A stretch of DNA of 62,431 nt, taken from the NCBI GenBank assembly GCA_945860955.1, contig CAMATH010000037.1, forward strand, positions 1 through 62,431, written 5' to 3'. A program made the translations under genes and the position numbers. Of the stretch, positions 43,701-52,246 are shown piece by piece. The stretch's first letter is position 1; every line of letters begins with the position of its first letter. The notes beneath the pieces are model-generated. The model had not been told where the DNA came from. It worked only from the letters and a program-made list of their open reading frames with translations, and made no database searches. The DNA comes from Planctomicrobium piriforme. GTDB taxonomy: Bacteria > Planctomycetota > Planctomycetia > Planctomycetales > Planctomycetaceae.

Positions 43701-43807
43701 CCGCCGAGATTCTCGACGAGACCATTCTCAACGGGGTTGAGAACAGTGTCGACGATGTGATGAACGCCTTCCGCGATGTTCCGGCGGAAGTGATGGTTGA
43801 CGAGTGA
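40706..43807 (+). CDS. exported phosphodiesterase/nucleotide pyrophosphatase with lectin-like N-terminal domain
   Basis: About 1033 residues from ATG 40706 (signal sequence RTPLAWLIVALCALPFACA; a poor lipobox leaves lipidation open). Residues about 50-195 resemble the PA-IL/LecA galactose-lectin fold (AEWTDSGIDLVAGQAVTVTA, FTAEQTGRLYLGINDYQVFG). Residues about 215-800 are alkaline-phosphatase-superfamily: FYIDGLRPD, nucleophile Thr near 259 in FPSDTITSNGTMWTG, LPETDSVSH, VSDHGHLGG and TTHGYP provide the metal ligands. The C-terminal 230 residues are unassigned. Likely it acts on a phosphodiester in extracellular polymers; the substrate is unknown. Confidence 0.82.
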   Translation: MTRRMTLLPPTLRSLRRRSRLRTPLAWLIVALCALPFACAPTGQTPLVVVTDDAIPPQALIVPGCAEWTDSGIDLVAGQAVTVTAGGRIQIGKLTPTPEVTERDVGPEGTFLYSDSLQGREFPLPAAGSGPAPCFCLIGKVGQGRPFFLGRSRSFTAEQTGRLYLGINDYQVFGNQGHFFVDVSLPTDVQPAEYRTQVPVSAQGGGPAEGCSVVVFYIDGLRPDVVEEMAAMGHIPNLKRHFVDGGTHLCNAFTAFPSDTITSNGTMWTGCFSDRHGLKGQVRFSRHRRNSDSFLEPMGPGRSSRQLAPRGIDKMLHDGEAATVRTLQGDEAEQHWRGTQASSTPAIYDHLQEDGSDWATGILPIMTQTPPMLWTRSLARCLPYLQAQEAWRYIDDANTHYALRHLIAEQRRVTVIWLPETDSVSHKECRGQFGSTRRTIARADRLVGDVTAALAAQGRLECTYLVLVSDHGHLGGQTTHLARFDIAHEVFFHPREINRSHEWVGGGLGMSVRQHRFSNFHKGDTNRQFVFIDGDSDGTARIFLPRCGYRSGNWTGPNRAADLLAYSVSDTAPAVNLPEFIAGTKARHDDGTVRYPIDLVLLKLSPQAILITTADRGQAVIERRQHEDGRWFYRYTPVEGVTATDDGRVAFQAVAQPQVDPLKLLTRVRPAFLSQFHDEQTWLYVTASSEYPDAVVTLTRHMLWQESIIDQEQEYAPDLVVTARHGWLFGTQGTPGTTHGYPLAESVRATWYISGPNVRRGARVQAPCRLADLTPTLLTLTNTDYDISELDGRPLRNIYETPTDLPAEGVVQTSAESVVQIRSRPRYWRDVDLRAWRTLQYTPIDPYGNLPSSINNPSSGWDLNNIAYNAMTVGDWSIFRLLDDVASPAVPGQTHIDDRLEKLDREAPQRTRKPWIGTGIQALDIPGTAVADYSMTSTGNLHRADMTIDWIQERGDRLDNRLANKLHTRTVTGIPVLNQGIDAVQSGFWEIYRFGQRVAAEILDETILNGVENSVDDVMNAFRDVPAEVMVDE

Positions 43808-43849
43808 CTGTCATCGTCCCACTGTCCCCAGACCCCAGGGCGGATGCGG

Positions 43850-46800
43850 TCAACCCCCGTCGATGTCTGAACCGAACGTGTGAATCGTGTTGTGGATCAT
43901 TCCCTGCACTTTCCTGCCATCGCTGGAACGCAGTGAATAGCGGATCTCCATTCCCCAGGTCGGTCCAATCTCCGGGATCTCCAGTCGCAACGTGCGGCCG
44001 TCGGGATCGAGTGTCCCCCGTCGCACCTCCAGCCGATGTTCGTTGACGTGCTCAGACCCATAATTCGCCGAGCGCTTCAAGCCCCAGACTTTGCAGGCGA
44101 CCGCCCCCTCCTCATTGATCGACGTGGGATCCAGGAGGCCGCTGAATTTGAGCGTCACTCCCCGCGAGGTCGCGTGCAATTCCAATGGAACATACACCGG
44201 TCGCCCCGTCGCCCGCACGCGATACAACCCGCCCGCCTGCGTCGCGCTCCCCGCCCAAGCGAACATGCCACACGCATAGAGCTGACCGTCAAACGGCGAG
44301 AATCTTCCGCGAATCAGCCCCGTGGGAAACGGAGGCAATGGAAGTTCCACCATGCCCCCCTGCCACAGACCACGAACTTCCTCGTGCGGGACCACAAAAA
44401 TCTTGCCGTAGCCATAGCTGAAATTCAGCAGGCTCCCTTTGAGTGGCCCCCATTTGTCGCTCGTCACCCACAGCAACTCGGCGGGCGAGCGGTCGAAACT
44501 GTTGGTGATCCAGCACAACGGGGGCTCCATCGCCGAGTCGGCGGCGTTAGTCACGTCGTGGTAGCCGAACATGTTGCCGTAGAATTTCCCCGGCTCGACC
44601 CGATTGATGCGGTTTTTCGGATTCCAGTGTCCTTCCTGATCGGTGACGATGAACGAACCGTCGGGGTTCAGACAGACCCCGTTGGCGGCGCGAAAACCGG
44701 TCGCCAGAATCTCGGTCCGCGATCCATCCCGCGGAATCTTTAGCAACGTTCCATGATGAGGAACCACCGCTTTCAGCGCGTGCCGGGCCGACTTCGCGTA
44801 GTAGAAATTCCCCTCGGCGTCGGTCTGCAATCCCATCGCGAATTCGTGGAAATGCTCTGTCACCTGATGATCGTTATTGAAGTTCTCGTAGTAATCGGTC
44901 TCGCCATCGCCATTGAGGTCGTGCAGAATCACCAATTGATCCCGGCACGTCACATGGATCTTCCCCTGAACGATCTTCAGTCCCAACGGCTGGAACAAAC
45001 CCGAGGCGATGCGCTGCCACGTCAATGCGGGAGGGGAGCTGACGGGGTCTTCCGTCACCGACGCGGGAAGTTTTGACAGGCCGGCGATCATCCAGACATC
45101 GCCATCCCAGGTACACACCGCCAGTCGGTCTCCGTCCTCCAGGAAGTCGAGTCCAGTGGGACGCACCAGGGCCAGCCAGGGATTGGCGTCGGGCAACGTC
45201 AGCACATCCGCGGCATACGGACCCTCGTCACGCCCCAGTCGCACCGGGACGACGAGCTTTTCCGACCAGCGCGGCGGTCCCCCGTGTGTCAGCGGTTGCA
45301 GATCGCGATCGGGATCGGTGATCACCACGCGTTTCGCGAATTCCTCAATCTTCTCCGCAGCGGCCGCACTGGCCCAAACAGTCATCCGCAGCGGTTGGTC
45401 GCCGGCCGGAATTCGCAGAATCAGTCTTCCCTCCTCCGATTCCCAGCGCGTCCCTTCAGGGGCGGACACGACGCCGGCGACCAGGGGATGCGAATCCACA
45501 GCCGCCGCGGTCTTGCGATTCGCGTCACGAACGACCGCCGTGTGTTTGTCGTCAATCGCGTTGTCGACCCGGGTTCCTCGCGCGCCAGACAGATTCCAGG
45601 CGGCGAGTGGTTGCGGACGGAGCGTGGCGTTGGACTCGCCCCGCGTCGCCAGGCGCGATTCGCTCAATCGCCTGATGTCGTCGTTTGCCAGTCGACCCGG
45701 GTAGAGTCGCACCAAGGCCATGTCTCCCACAAACGCGCTTTGCGGCTGGGGGAAGTCGGGCGCGGTGAAGCCAATACGCAGGACGGCGTGGTCCAGGGTG
45801 TGTTGTGGCTTGAGTGTCCCCTTTCCGTCAGACACGCCATCGATGAACAACTCGATCTCGCCCGTCTTGTGATTCCAGGTGCAGGCGACCGCGTGCCACT
45901 CCCCATCGTTGACGTTCTTTCGCGAGCTCACCGCCCCGACCCAACCCATGTCAAAACACAGCCGGCCATCACGAATGAAGAGCGACTTCCCACCCGGGAT
46001 CCACTTGTCCCCCGGCTGTGTCTGACAGAGAACCGTCCCCCCCTGCTTGGTTCGCACGCGCGCCAGAATCGTGAGATCTTGCCGCAGAAAATCAAGCGAT
46101 TCATCGCCGGGGACTTCGAGAAACTGGCCGCCGTCGAACACGACGGCGCGGTCGGGAGGGCCATTCGTGGATTCGGCCACAGTGTCGTGGAGGCCGAAGA
46201 TCGCCAACCGCGTTGCGTCGTGCTGAAACACGTTCAACTTCGAATTCGGATCGCTTCGCTCGGCGACCCTCAGGAGCAGATCGTGTGTTCGAGGACCAAT
46301 ATGGAACGTGCGACCAAAGACAACGGACGCGGGAGCATTTTCGGGATCGACAGGTGTTCCGGGAAGATTGCCATCGAGTGGCGCCGTTTTCCCATCCCGC
46401 ATCGCCCCGCCGACTTCAATAATTCCCGGTGACTCCAGAATCTCCGCGGTTCCTACGGTGTAGCTCAACACGACCTGTTGACCATACTGGTACATCCCGC
46501 GGTAATGGGCCCAGTCGCGGGGGAGGGGACCATAGGGACGATCGTCTCGACCGCGAATGCGCGGGTCGGCCCAGCTTCCATTCGCGGGGTTCGCCCAACC
46601 TGGTCCGGTGCGGTTCCCGAACGCGATCTCACCCACCAGACGCGGGTGAACTCCATGCTGTCCATCGAACAAAATGCTGTGCCAGTCGATGAACCCCGGC
46701 TTCCCCGGTTGACGACTCCAGGCAGCGGCGATTCGCAAGGTGTCGTGGTCGAAAACCTGGAAGTGGTCGCCGCGCGAAATCCCCCCGGAACCGGCGTCGA

Positions 46801-47932
46801 GGCGGATGGCGATTCCCTTATACGCGAAATTCGAAGCGTCGGCACCGACCTCGTACGTTCCAATCAGGCTGGTGCCGTAGTCCATCGCCGACCAGGGTTC
46901 GATCGTGGACGGTTCCGGTCCTTGGGTGTCCCCCTTGGGAAGGGTCGCGAGATAATCGTCGTCAACGGGCGTGTACTGTGTCGGATTCCGTTCCCGCAAA
47001 TACCGTTCGCGAATATAGTGCAGGACGTCGTATTTCTGGCGGGGGACCATCCAGGTCTGCGGGGCCATCAGTCCAAACCCGCGCGTCAGGGTCTGATACA
47101 TCGCGTACGGTTCCGCTCCATTCTTGAATTTCCCGGTGGCGAATTTGAGCGATGTCGGCAGCGAGCCCGCGCGCTCGTGCGTTCCGTGGCAGTTCGCGCA
47201 GACCCGGTTGTAAATCGCCTCGCCACGCGACAGGCTGGCATCGTTCCAGCCGAGGATCAAGCCCCGGTGGTCCAGATGCTGCTCGTATTCCGGCAAGGCG
47301 GCGGCCGCGTAGAGGGCCGGGTTCGGCTGCAACTCCAACGCCCGGCCCGGTCCCTTTTCCGCGATTTCGAGCAGGTACGCGGTCAGATCCAGAAACTGCT
47401 GCCGACTTGCCAGCAGATTCACCAGACCGGCTGGCATCAGCGATTGGTCCAGCAACTTCTGGTCTTCAATCTCCGCGCGCGGAATCAAGAGCGTCTTCCC
47501 CCCCCGATCGACGTCTCGCAGAGAAACTCCCGTCGGGTCGCTCTCCACCAGCAGTCCCGTCTGGGTCTTCCCGCTCTTCAATTCCAGAACAATGGTCTGA
47601 AATCCCTTACGGATCTGTCGGGACGGGGCGAGGACCGATTCCACCAGGTGCGGAGCCTTGGTCTCTTTTTCCAATCGGGAGAGATCGGGACCAAGAGGCT
47701 TTCCCTCGGCACCCGCCGCATGGCACCTAGTGCATCCCAGGTACGGCTGGTGAAACAGCACTGCTCCCCGAACGGGATCTCCCTGCGAACGGGCGTCGTC
47801 GACGAGCGTTTCCGGGCGTTCGGCCAACAACCGTTCTTCCAGGGTCTGTGCCGTCGAGAGTTCCGAGGTGACAACGAGCAACGACACCACGAGCGCAAGA
47901 TAGGTGAGTGTCTCAACCAGTCGACGAATCAT
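43850..47932 (-). CDS. large exported cytochrome with two haem c sites, DUF6797-like and LamG-like domains
   Basis: About 1360 residues from ATG 47932 (signal anchor RRLVETLTYLALVVSLLVVT). The first haem domain has C-T-R-C-H with GAEGKPLGPDLSRLEKETKA; the second has C-A-N-C-H (RGEAIYNRVCANCH). A middle region (about 360-560: DYGTSLIGTYEVGAD, GIAIRLDAGSGGISRGDHFQ) resembles DUF6797, described in planctomycete cytochromes. A LamG-like fold follows (about 590-760: DRAVVFDGGQFLEVPGDESL, GEWHAVACTWNHKTGEIELF), and a PVC-type propeller ends the protein (FVVPHEEVRGLWQG). Likely an electron-transferring, glycan-binding surface enzyme; the redox substrate is unknown. Confidence 0.8.
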   Translation of the reverse strand: MIRRLVETLTYLALVVSLLVVTSELSTAQTLEERLLAERPETLVDDARSQGDPVRGAVLFHQPYLGCTRCHAAGAEGKPLGPDLSRLEKETKAPHLVESVLAPSRQIRKGFQTIVLELKSGKTQTGLLVESDPTGVSLRDVDRGGKTLLIPRAEIEDQKLLDQSLMPAGLVNLLASRQQFLDLTAYLLEIAEKGPGRALELQPNPALYAAAALPEYEQHLDHRGLILGWNDASLSRGEAIYNRVCANCHGTHERAGSLPTSLKFATGKFKNGAEPYAMYQTLTRGFGLMAPQTWMVPRQKYDVLHYIRERYLRERNPTQYTPVDDDYLATLPKGDTQGPEPSTIEPWSAMDYGTSLIGTYEVGADASNFAYKGIAIRLDAGSGGISRGDHFQVFDHDTLRIAAAWSRQPGKPGFIDWHSILFDGQHGVHPRLVGEIAFGNRTGPGWANPANGSWADPRIRGRDDRPYGPLPRDWAHYRGMYQYGQQVVLSYTVGTAEILESPGIIEVGGAMRDGKTAPLDGNLPGTPVDPENAPASVVFGRTFHIGPRTHDLLLRVAERSDPNSKLNVFQHDATRLAIFGLHDTVAESTNGPPDRAVVFDGGQFLEVPGDESLDFLRQDLTILARVRTKQGGTVLCQTQPGDKWIPGGKSLFIRDGRLCFDMGWVGAVSSRKNVNDGEWHAVACTWNHKTGEIELFIDGVSDGKGTLKPQHTLDHAVLRIGFTAPDFPQPQSAFVGDMALVRLYPGRLANDDIRRLSESRLATRGESNATLRPQPLAAWNLSGARGTRVDNAIDDKHTAVVRDANRKTAAAVDSHPLVAGVVSAPEGTRWESEEGRLILRIPAGDQPLRMTVWASAAAAEKIEEFAKRVVITDPDRDLQPLTHGGPPRWSEKLVVPVRLGRDEGPYAADVLTLPDANPWLALVRPTGLDFLEDGDRLAVCTWDGDVWMIAGLSKLPASVTEDPVSSPPALTWQRIASGLFQPLGLKIVQGKIHVTCRDQLVILHDLNGDGETDYYENFNNDHQVTEHFHEFAMGLQTDAEGNFYYAKSARHALKAVVPHHGTLLKIPRDGSRTEILATGFRAANGVCLNPDGSFIVTDQEGHWNPKNRINRVEPGKFYGNMFGYHDVTNAADSAMEPPLCWITNSFDRSPAELLWVTSDKWGPLKGSLLNFSYGYGKIFVVPHEEVRGLWQGGMVELPLPPFPTGLIRGRFSPFDGQLYACGMFAWAGSATQAGGLYRVRATGRPVYVPLELHATSRGVTLKFSGLLDPTSINEEGAVACKVWGLKRSANYGSEHVNEHRLEVRRGTLDPDGRTLRLEIPEIGPTWGMEIRYSLRSSDGRKVQGMIHNTIHTFGSDIDGG

Positions 47933-48068
47933 GCGAACCAATCCCAAGGGTGTCAGACCGCCGGATCGGGTGTCGCCACGCGCCCTGTCACCGGCCTGTT
48001 CGGCGGTGATCTTCCCCGCCCGGACAAGCGACGTCAATCACCACGACCTGCGAACGGCGTACGAACCG

Positions 48069-50222
48069 TCAGTCTGGAATCACCCGGGGTGCCCCCTGCT
48101 TCGTTTCGCACGGAATCAGGCGCAGATCCTCACCGACCGGTCGCACCACATAAAACTTCGCCTCGTTCGGACCGTTGTTCAGACACTTTTCTGGAACCAG
48201 CGATTCCCATCGTCCCCGAACGGCTTTCAGTGCGGACGGCCGTGCGATCGCCTGGACTGTTCCGTTGATCGCTACGGCGATCGCCGGCATCTCCTCGTCG
48301 GAATTCGCCCGTCGATAGATCCCTTCGAAATAACACGGGAGCGGCGCTTCCGGCAAGACAAATGGCTCGGGAGAATTTCGTGTCAGTTCCAGCACTCCGT
48401 CCGCCTTATCGGACTGGTCGACACGATCGACCACTGGTTGCCCGATCAATTCCGCATGCGGTCCAAACCGAAACAGGTCGTCGCGAGTCTCGCCAAATCG
48501 ACGTCGCGACTCTTCCGGAATCGAACTGACGGCGGTCACATTGACCGGCATTTTCAGAGTGTCGTAGTTCTCTGTGAGAGTTTTATGAGTTCGGCGACCG
48601 GTTGGTTCCTTCGCCAATGACTCCCCGTCGACTGGCGACTTCAGCGGAAGTTGCAGGACGTCGGCGACAGTCGGAATCAGGTCGACCGATTCCACATTGC
48701 GATCACTCACGCTCCCAGACTTTTGTCCCGGGAGTTTCACGAACAGCGGGACCGACATGATCTCGTCGGCGTTCTTGCCACTGAAGTGCCGGCGATTCTG
48801 CCCCGCGCGAAACGAAACTCCATGATCGGCCGTCACAATCAGCAGGCATTCATCCCACATCCCCAGCGATTCCAACCGGTCGATCAAATCCCCGATCATC
48901 TTGTCGGCGAGCTGGACCTGCAGCAGATAGCGTTGCTCCTGCCGTTCAACAAAATCGGGGTCATCACTCCAGACATCTCCCGCCAAACCCTCGGTGTCGA
49001 AATTCAGCAGGGTGAGGTCGCCACACTCGTCGGCGTAGGGTCGTCCCGAAGGGAGATACATCCAGGGAACGTGGGGAAAGACGAGATGCATGAAGTGCAG
49101 CGCGGGGTGTCCTTCTTCCGGCAGACAGTCGAGAAAGTGTTGGAACTGTTCAACGCGGAGACAACTCCAACCCCACCGGACGACGCCGCGACGCAATGTC
49201 CGGTCGGTGATCCCTCCTTCGGGAACACCCCACCAAATCTGACGATGGTTCGGCAGACGCGAACGGATTTCACGAGGGGTGACATTCCACAGGACCGCTT
49301 TGGCGACTTCGGGAATCGCGACGCGGAGTTGCGCCGCGATGCTTGGTTTTTGCCACTCGGCGCGAGCGGTGCCATCGAACGCCAGCCGCGAGACCGGTTC
49401 GAAGGCGACCATTTCATAACCCCCCGTTCCCATCACCATCGAGAACAGGTGTTGATCGAATCGCGAGACGCCGTGACTGCTGGTCGGGTCATGGTATTTG
49501 CCCGAGAGGATCACCGGAACGACGCACTGCGTCGTGGAGTTGACCGTGGTCGCATTGCGGTACCAGGTGGTACGTTGCGCGAGTTCGGCGAACCGTGGGT
49601 AGCGTTGCGCGTTGATCGACCGATCGGGAGACATCAGCGACAACCCGCTGAATTCGTCAAACACAACGAACACAATCGGGGTCGGCTTCACCATGGTATC
49701 GCCAGCCTCGCTCACCCCCAAAACCGCCTTGGATGCGGGAGTCTGGCTGAGAAACAACGCCGGAAACAGGACGTACCCGACGGACGCCAATGTGACGACC
49801 GACCGCACTTGACGCGACCGATGAAACCCCCACGTCGCGGCCACCGCCGATCCGACCGCGACTAGAACCATCGGAAGTCCGGTCAGCAACGAGTACTGCC
49901 GATAGACCGGGAGCGCAATCATCGTGGCGAACAGCAACACCAGCGAAAGCGTCATTCCTTCACGCAGCGGACGGGAAAGGCGATTCGCCATCCACAGGCA
50001 TAGCCCCAGCACCACCGGGATTCCGAACAGCACCAATGTCAGCAGCAAGAACAGTCCCGCGCGATTGAGTCCCACATCGATCACGAACGCCTCGCGGTTT
50101 CCCAGTTGCCCCAGCGCGGGTTGCGCAACGGCGAACGCGTACATGACCGAGACGTGAAAGATATCCCACCACAAGGGCCTGAACACAGGCGCGCCGGCGG
50201 AGGTCGCTTCGGGTGAATTCAT
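48069..50222 (-). CDS. membrane-bound sulfatase/phosphotransferase-like protein
   Basis: A 717-residue protein with five to six N-terminal membrane segments (about 15-165) followed by an extracytoplasmic alkaline-phosphatase-superfamily domain. Visible active-site elements: PIVFVVFDEFSGLSL (first metal Asp; the second acidic residue is Glu), a TTVNSTTQCVVPVILSG stretch aligning its Thr with the sulfatase nucleophile in place of formylglycine Cys, HLVFPHVPWMY and IVTADHGVSF. Thr nucleophiles are typical of LtaS- or EptA-like group transferases rather than sulfatases. It is the last gene of a leftward operon starting 15 bases after the methyltransferase stop. It probably transfers a group onto a surface glycan or lipid. 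Confidence 0.82.
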   Translation of the reverse strand: MNSPEATSAGAPVFRPLWWDIFHVSVMYAFAVAQPALGQLGNREAFVIDVGLNRAGLFLLLTLVLFGIPVVLGLCLWMANRLSRPLREGMTLSLVLLFATMIALPVYRQYSLLTGLPMVLVAVGSAVAATWGFHRSRQVRSVVTLASVGYVLFPALFLSQTPASKAVLGVSEAGDTMVKPTPIVFVVFDEFSGLSLMSPDRSINAQRYPRFAELAQRTTWYRNATTVNSTTQCVVPVILSGKYHDPTSSHGVSRFDQHLFSMVMGTGGYEMVAFEPVSRLAFDGTARAEWQKPSIAAQLRVAIPEVAKAVLWNVTPREIRSRLPNHRQIWWGVPEGGITDRTLRRGVVRWGWSCLRVEQFQHFLDCLPEEGHPALHFMHLVFPHVPWMYLPSGRPYADECGDLTLLNFDTEGLAGDVWSDDPDFVERQEQRYLLQVQLADKMIGDLIDRLESLGMWDECLLIVTADHGVSFRAGQNRRHFSGKNADEIMSVPLFVKLPGQKSGSVSDRNVESVDLIPTVADVLQLPLKSPVDGESLAKEPTGRRTHKTLTENYDTLKMPVNVTAVSSIPEESRRRFGETRDDLFRFGPHAELIGQPVVDRVDQSDKADGVLELTRNSPEPFVLPEAPLPCYFEGIYRRANSDEEMPAIAVAINGTVQAIARPSALKAVRGRWESLVPEKCLNNGPNEAKFYVVRPVGEDLRLIPCETKQGAPRVIPD

Positions 50223-50237
50223 CGCGAATCGCTTGGG

Positions 50238-51716
50238 TCAGCGTGGTTGGGCGAAGAGCAGCGTCCGCGTCCCGCAGGTGAGCGGTTCCTGGCGGACCAG
50301 GCCGAAGCGGGTTTTGAGTCCCTGAACGCACGCTTCGAGCGAGTAGTCAGGATCATCGTCTCCACGGTTGTGAAGAACCCGCCGCGCCTGAGGGTCTTCT
50401 TTGTCGACGAATTCCAACACGACCGCCCCTCCCAGATTCGCCAGCCAGTCGATGAATTCCGCCAGCGGCACACCCGCACCCAGAACAACATGATGCACCA
50501 GGGCCAGGGCCAGCACCAGATCGGGCTTGCCGCGATGCGCCCACGACTTACGCTCGGTCCCCCGCCAGCCAAGGTCGGGCGACGAGTCCACCACATTCCC
50601 CACCAAAGGCAGAATCCGCCGGGCCGCGAGCGAGCCCGACTCCTCGCGCAATGACTGATACAGTTTTTCAACCGCCAGGTGATCGCCGTCCAACGCGACC
50701 ACCCGCTCGGCCTGTTCCGCGGCGAGTCGCGAAAACGTGCCGGTGTTGCAACCGAGGTCCCACACCTGCGCGGGGGCGACTTGTCGCAGCGCCTCGCGCA
50801 CGAACTGTTGCTTCAGCGTCCAGTCGTCATCGGTGTAAGCGGGAGCGTAATCCGACCAGGTGGACCGCGCAGCTTTCCATTTCAGTTTTTCAACAAGCCG
50901 GCGAAGCGAACCCACGGTATTGAGAACCATCTTCGCTTCCAGCCCGTCACGCGACAGCGATTTGCGAACGTCGGTATTGCCGATGGCTCGGGAACTCTGC
51001 AGATGCGCGTGGAGAAACGAGTGTACGAACACCCCGCGACGAAACAAGTCGCGCCAGGAGCAGAGGTTGTTGAAGTCTTCGGGGGCGATGCCATCCAGCC
51101 GGCCCCTCAGCCAGGGATGAAACGCCACGTTCTTATACGCCTGCAAAAACAACGGGTACAGAAATGTCTGGCAGAATTGCCGATAGCCTGTCCAGGGGAT
51201 ACCTACGGGCCAGCGTTCGAACGAAGCGACATCAATGAACGTCGGCTGGACGCCGCGCCACTGGGTGTTGTAGGCGGTTCCATCCTTGAGCGTGAATCCT
51301 TCCGCGAGGGCCCGCTCAAGCAGCGTCAATTGCGAGAGTGCCGCATCGCGCAGCATTCCAAACGTCCATTCGTACGGATACGAAATGAACGGGATGCGAT
51401 CGTGTTCTAGAAAGCCGACCCAACGCTCGCTGACGTCGAGGCCCGACGTCGCGAGTTCGTCCGCCTTGATCGGACGTGTTCCCACGATCTCTCCCGACGC
51501 GAGCCCCTGCTTCCAGAACGTGGATTGTTCAATCGCCTGCCACTGTTCGAAGCCGCGCGCTGACAGCGCGCGGAACACCCGACCGGAATCGCCGTAAAGA
51601 ACCCGGCCGTCGCGATCGCGATACGACCCCGGCTCGAAACTCGCCCCTTCCACTGCGCCCTGGACTGCGGTCACGATTTCGCCGCCGATCGAACCACACG
51701 CCACCGAACCGCACAC
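50238..51716 (-). CDS. SAM-dependent methyltransferase with large N-terminal domain
   Basis: Up to 492 residues (GTG 51716; GTG 51674 is an alternative giving 478). The C-terminal part (about 295-460) is a class I methyltransferase: VWDLGCNTGTFSRLAAEQ (SAM loop), VVALDGDHLAVEKLY and DLVLALALVHHVV. The N-terminal 280 residues are not a methyltransferase: FISYPYEWTFGMLRDAALSQ, then LKDGTAYNTQW and PTFIDVASFERW, whose D-x4-N and ID spacing recalls the catalytic loop of kinase-fold proteins. Methylation of a surface-glycan precursor or lipid is inferred from the neighbouring membrane sulfatase. The initiation region encodes CGSVACGSIG-type five-residue repeats. Confidence 0.8.
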   Translation of the reverse strand: MCGSVACGSIGGEIVTAVQGAVEGASFEPGSYRDRDGRVLYGDSGRVFRALSARGFEQWQAIEQSTFWKQGLASGEIVGTRPIKADELATSGLDVSERWVGFLEHDRIPFISYPYEWTFGMLRDAALSQLTLLERALAEGFTLKDGTAYNTQWRGVQPTFIDVASFERWPVGIPWTGYRQFCQTFLYPLFLQAYKNVAFHPWLRGRLDGIAPEDFNNLCSWRDLFRRGVFVHSFLHAHLQSSRAIGNTDVRKSLSRDGLEAKMVLNTVGSLRRLVEKLKWKAARSTWSDYAPAYTDDDWTLKQQFVREALRQVAPAQVWDLGCNTGTFSRLAAEQAERVVALDGDHLAVEKLYQSLREESGSLAARRILPLVGNVVDSSPDLGWRGTERKSWAHRGKPDLVLALALVHHVVLGAGVPLAEFIDWLANLGGAVVLEFVDKEDPQARRVLHNRGDDDPDYSLEACVQGLKTRFGLVRQEPLTCGTRTLLFAQPR

Positions 51717-51767
51717 GATCGAGTCAGTCGCCGTCGAACCACACAGAGTGAGATCACAATCGAGGGA

Positions 51768-51938
51768 CTACGGTTTCGATGAGGCACCGAACAGCTCGCG
51801 ACGCAACCACGCCTTGACCGAAAAGTGCTCCCAAAGGTAGCGAGCGAAGACCAACGCACCGGCCACTCCACCGACCAGCACCTGAACCAGCATGCTTCCC
51901 GAACCAGGATCAAAATACGCCAGCGTCGACATGTCCAT
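51768..51938 (-). CDS. small single-pass membrane protein (YFDPGSGS type)
   Basis: A 56-residue protein, MDMSTLAYFDPGSGSMLVQV followed by a hydrophobic stretch (VGGVAGALVFARYLWEHFSV) and a basic tail. It starts at ATG 51938 with GGA about eight bases upstream. The TLAYFDPGSGS segment is highly patterned and I have seen comparable short proteins next to sulfatase or glycan genes, though I know no functional study. It is the first gene of the operon with the methyltransferase and membrane sulfatase. It ends 51 bases before GTG 51716, in the same reading frame. Confidence 0.7.
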   Translation of the reverse strand: MDMSTLAYFDPGSGSMLVQVLVGGVAGALVFARYLWEHFSVKAWLRRELFGASSKP

Positions 51939-52246
51939 CTTCTGTGTTCCTTTGAGGCGCGCTCGCGAAGAGCACTTGCGCTGCGAACCAGGACTCCAAT
52001 CCCACGCACGCTTCACTCTCGACAATTCACCGCGATCCGAATCAATTCGTCGTTCGCATCGTGAATCCGCCCCTGCGGTTGTAGTCACCGACAAGGATCA
52101 AACACCGCCACTGAGAATTTGTTGTGAACGCAGTTTTCGAGTTCTGGATTTGCAGATTTCGAACGCGCACCGTCCCAGCCGACTCGCCGGTTTCGATGCG
52201 CTTCATCCACACGTCAGAATGCCAGTTTTTGCGGTTCGAGTGAACG
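51939..52246. other. interval between the O-methyltransferase and the three-gene operon
   Basis: No recognisable gene. A leftward frame from 52094 continues into the small membrane protein, but ATG 51938 is better supported. AT-rich patches near 52100-52160 probably hold the operon promoter; no hexamer pair is convincing. Confidence 0.4.

Noticed and set aside
46478-48268. 596-codon rightward frame opposite the two-haem cytochrome
   Set aside because: Shadow frame; the leftward frame contains two CxxCH motifs, a signal anchor and a LamG-like domain.
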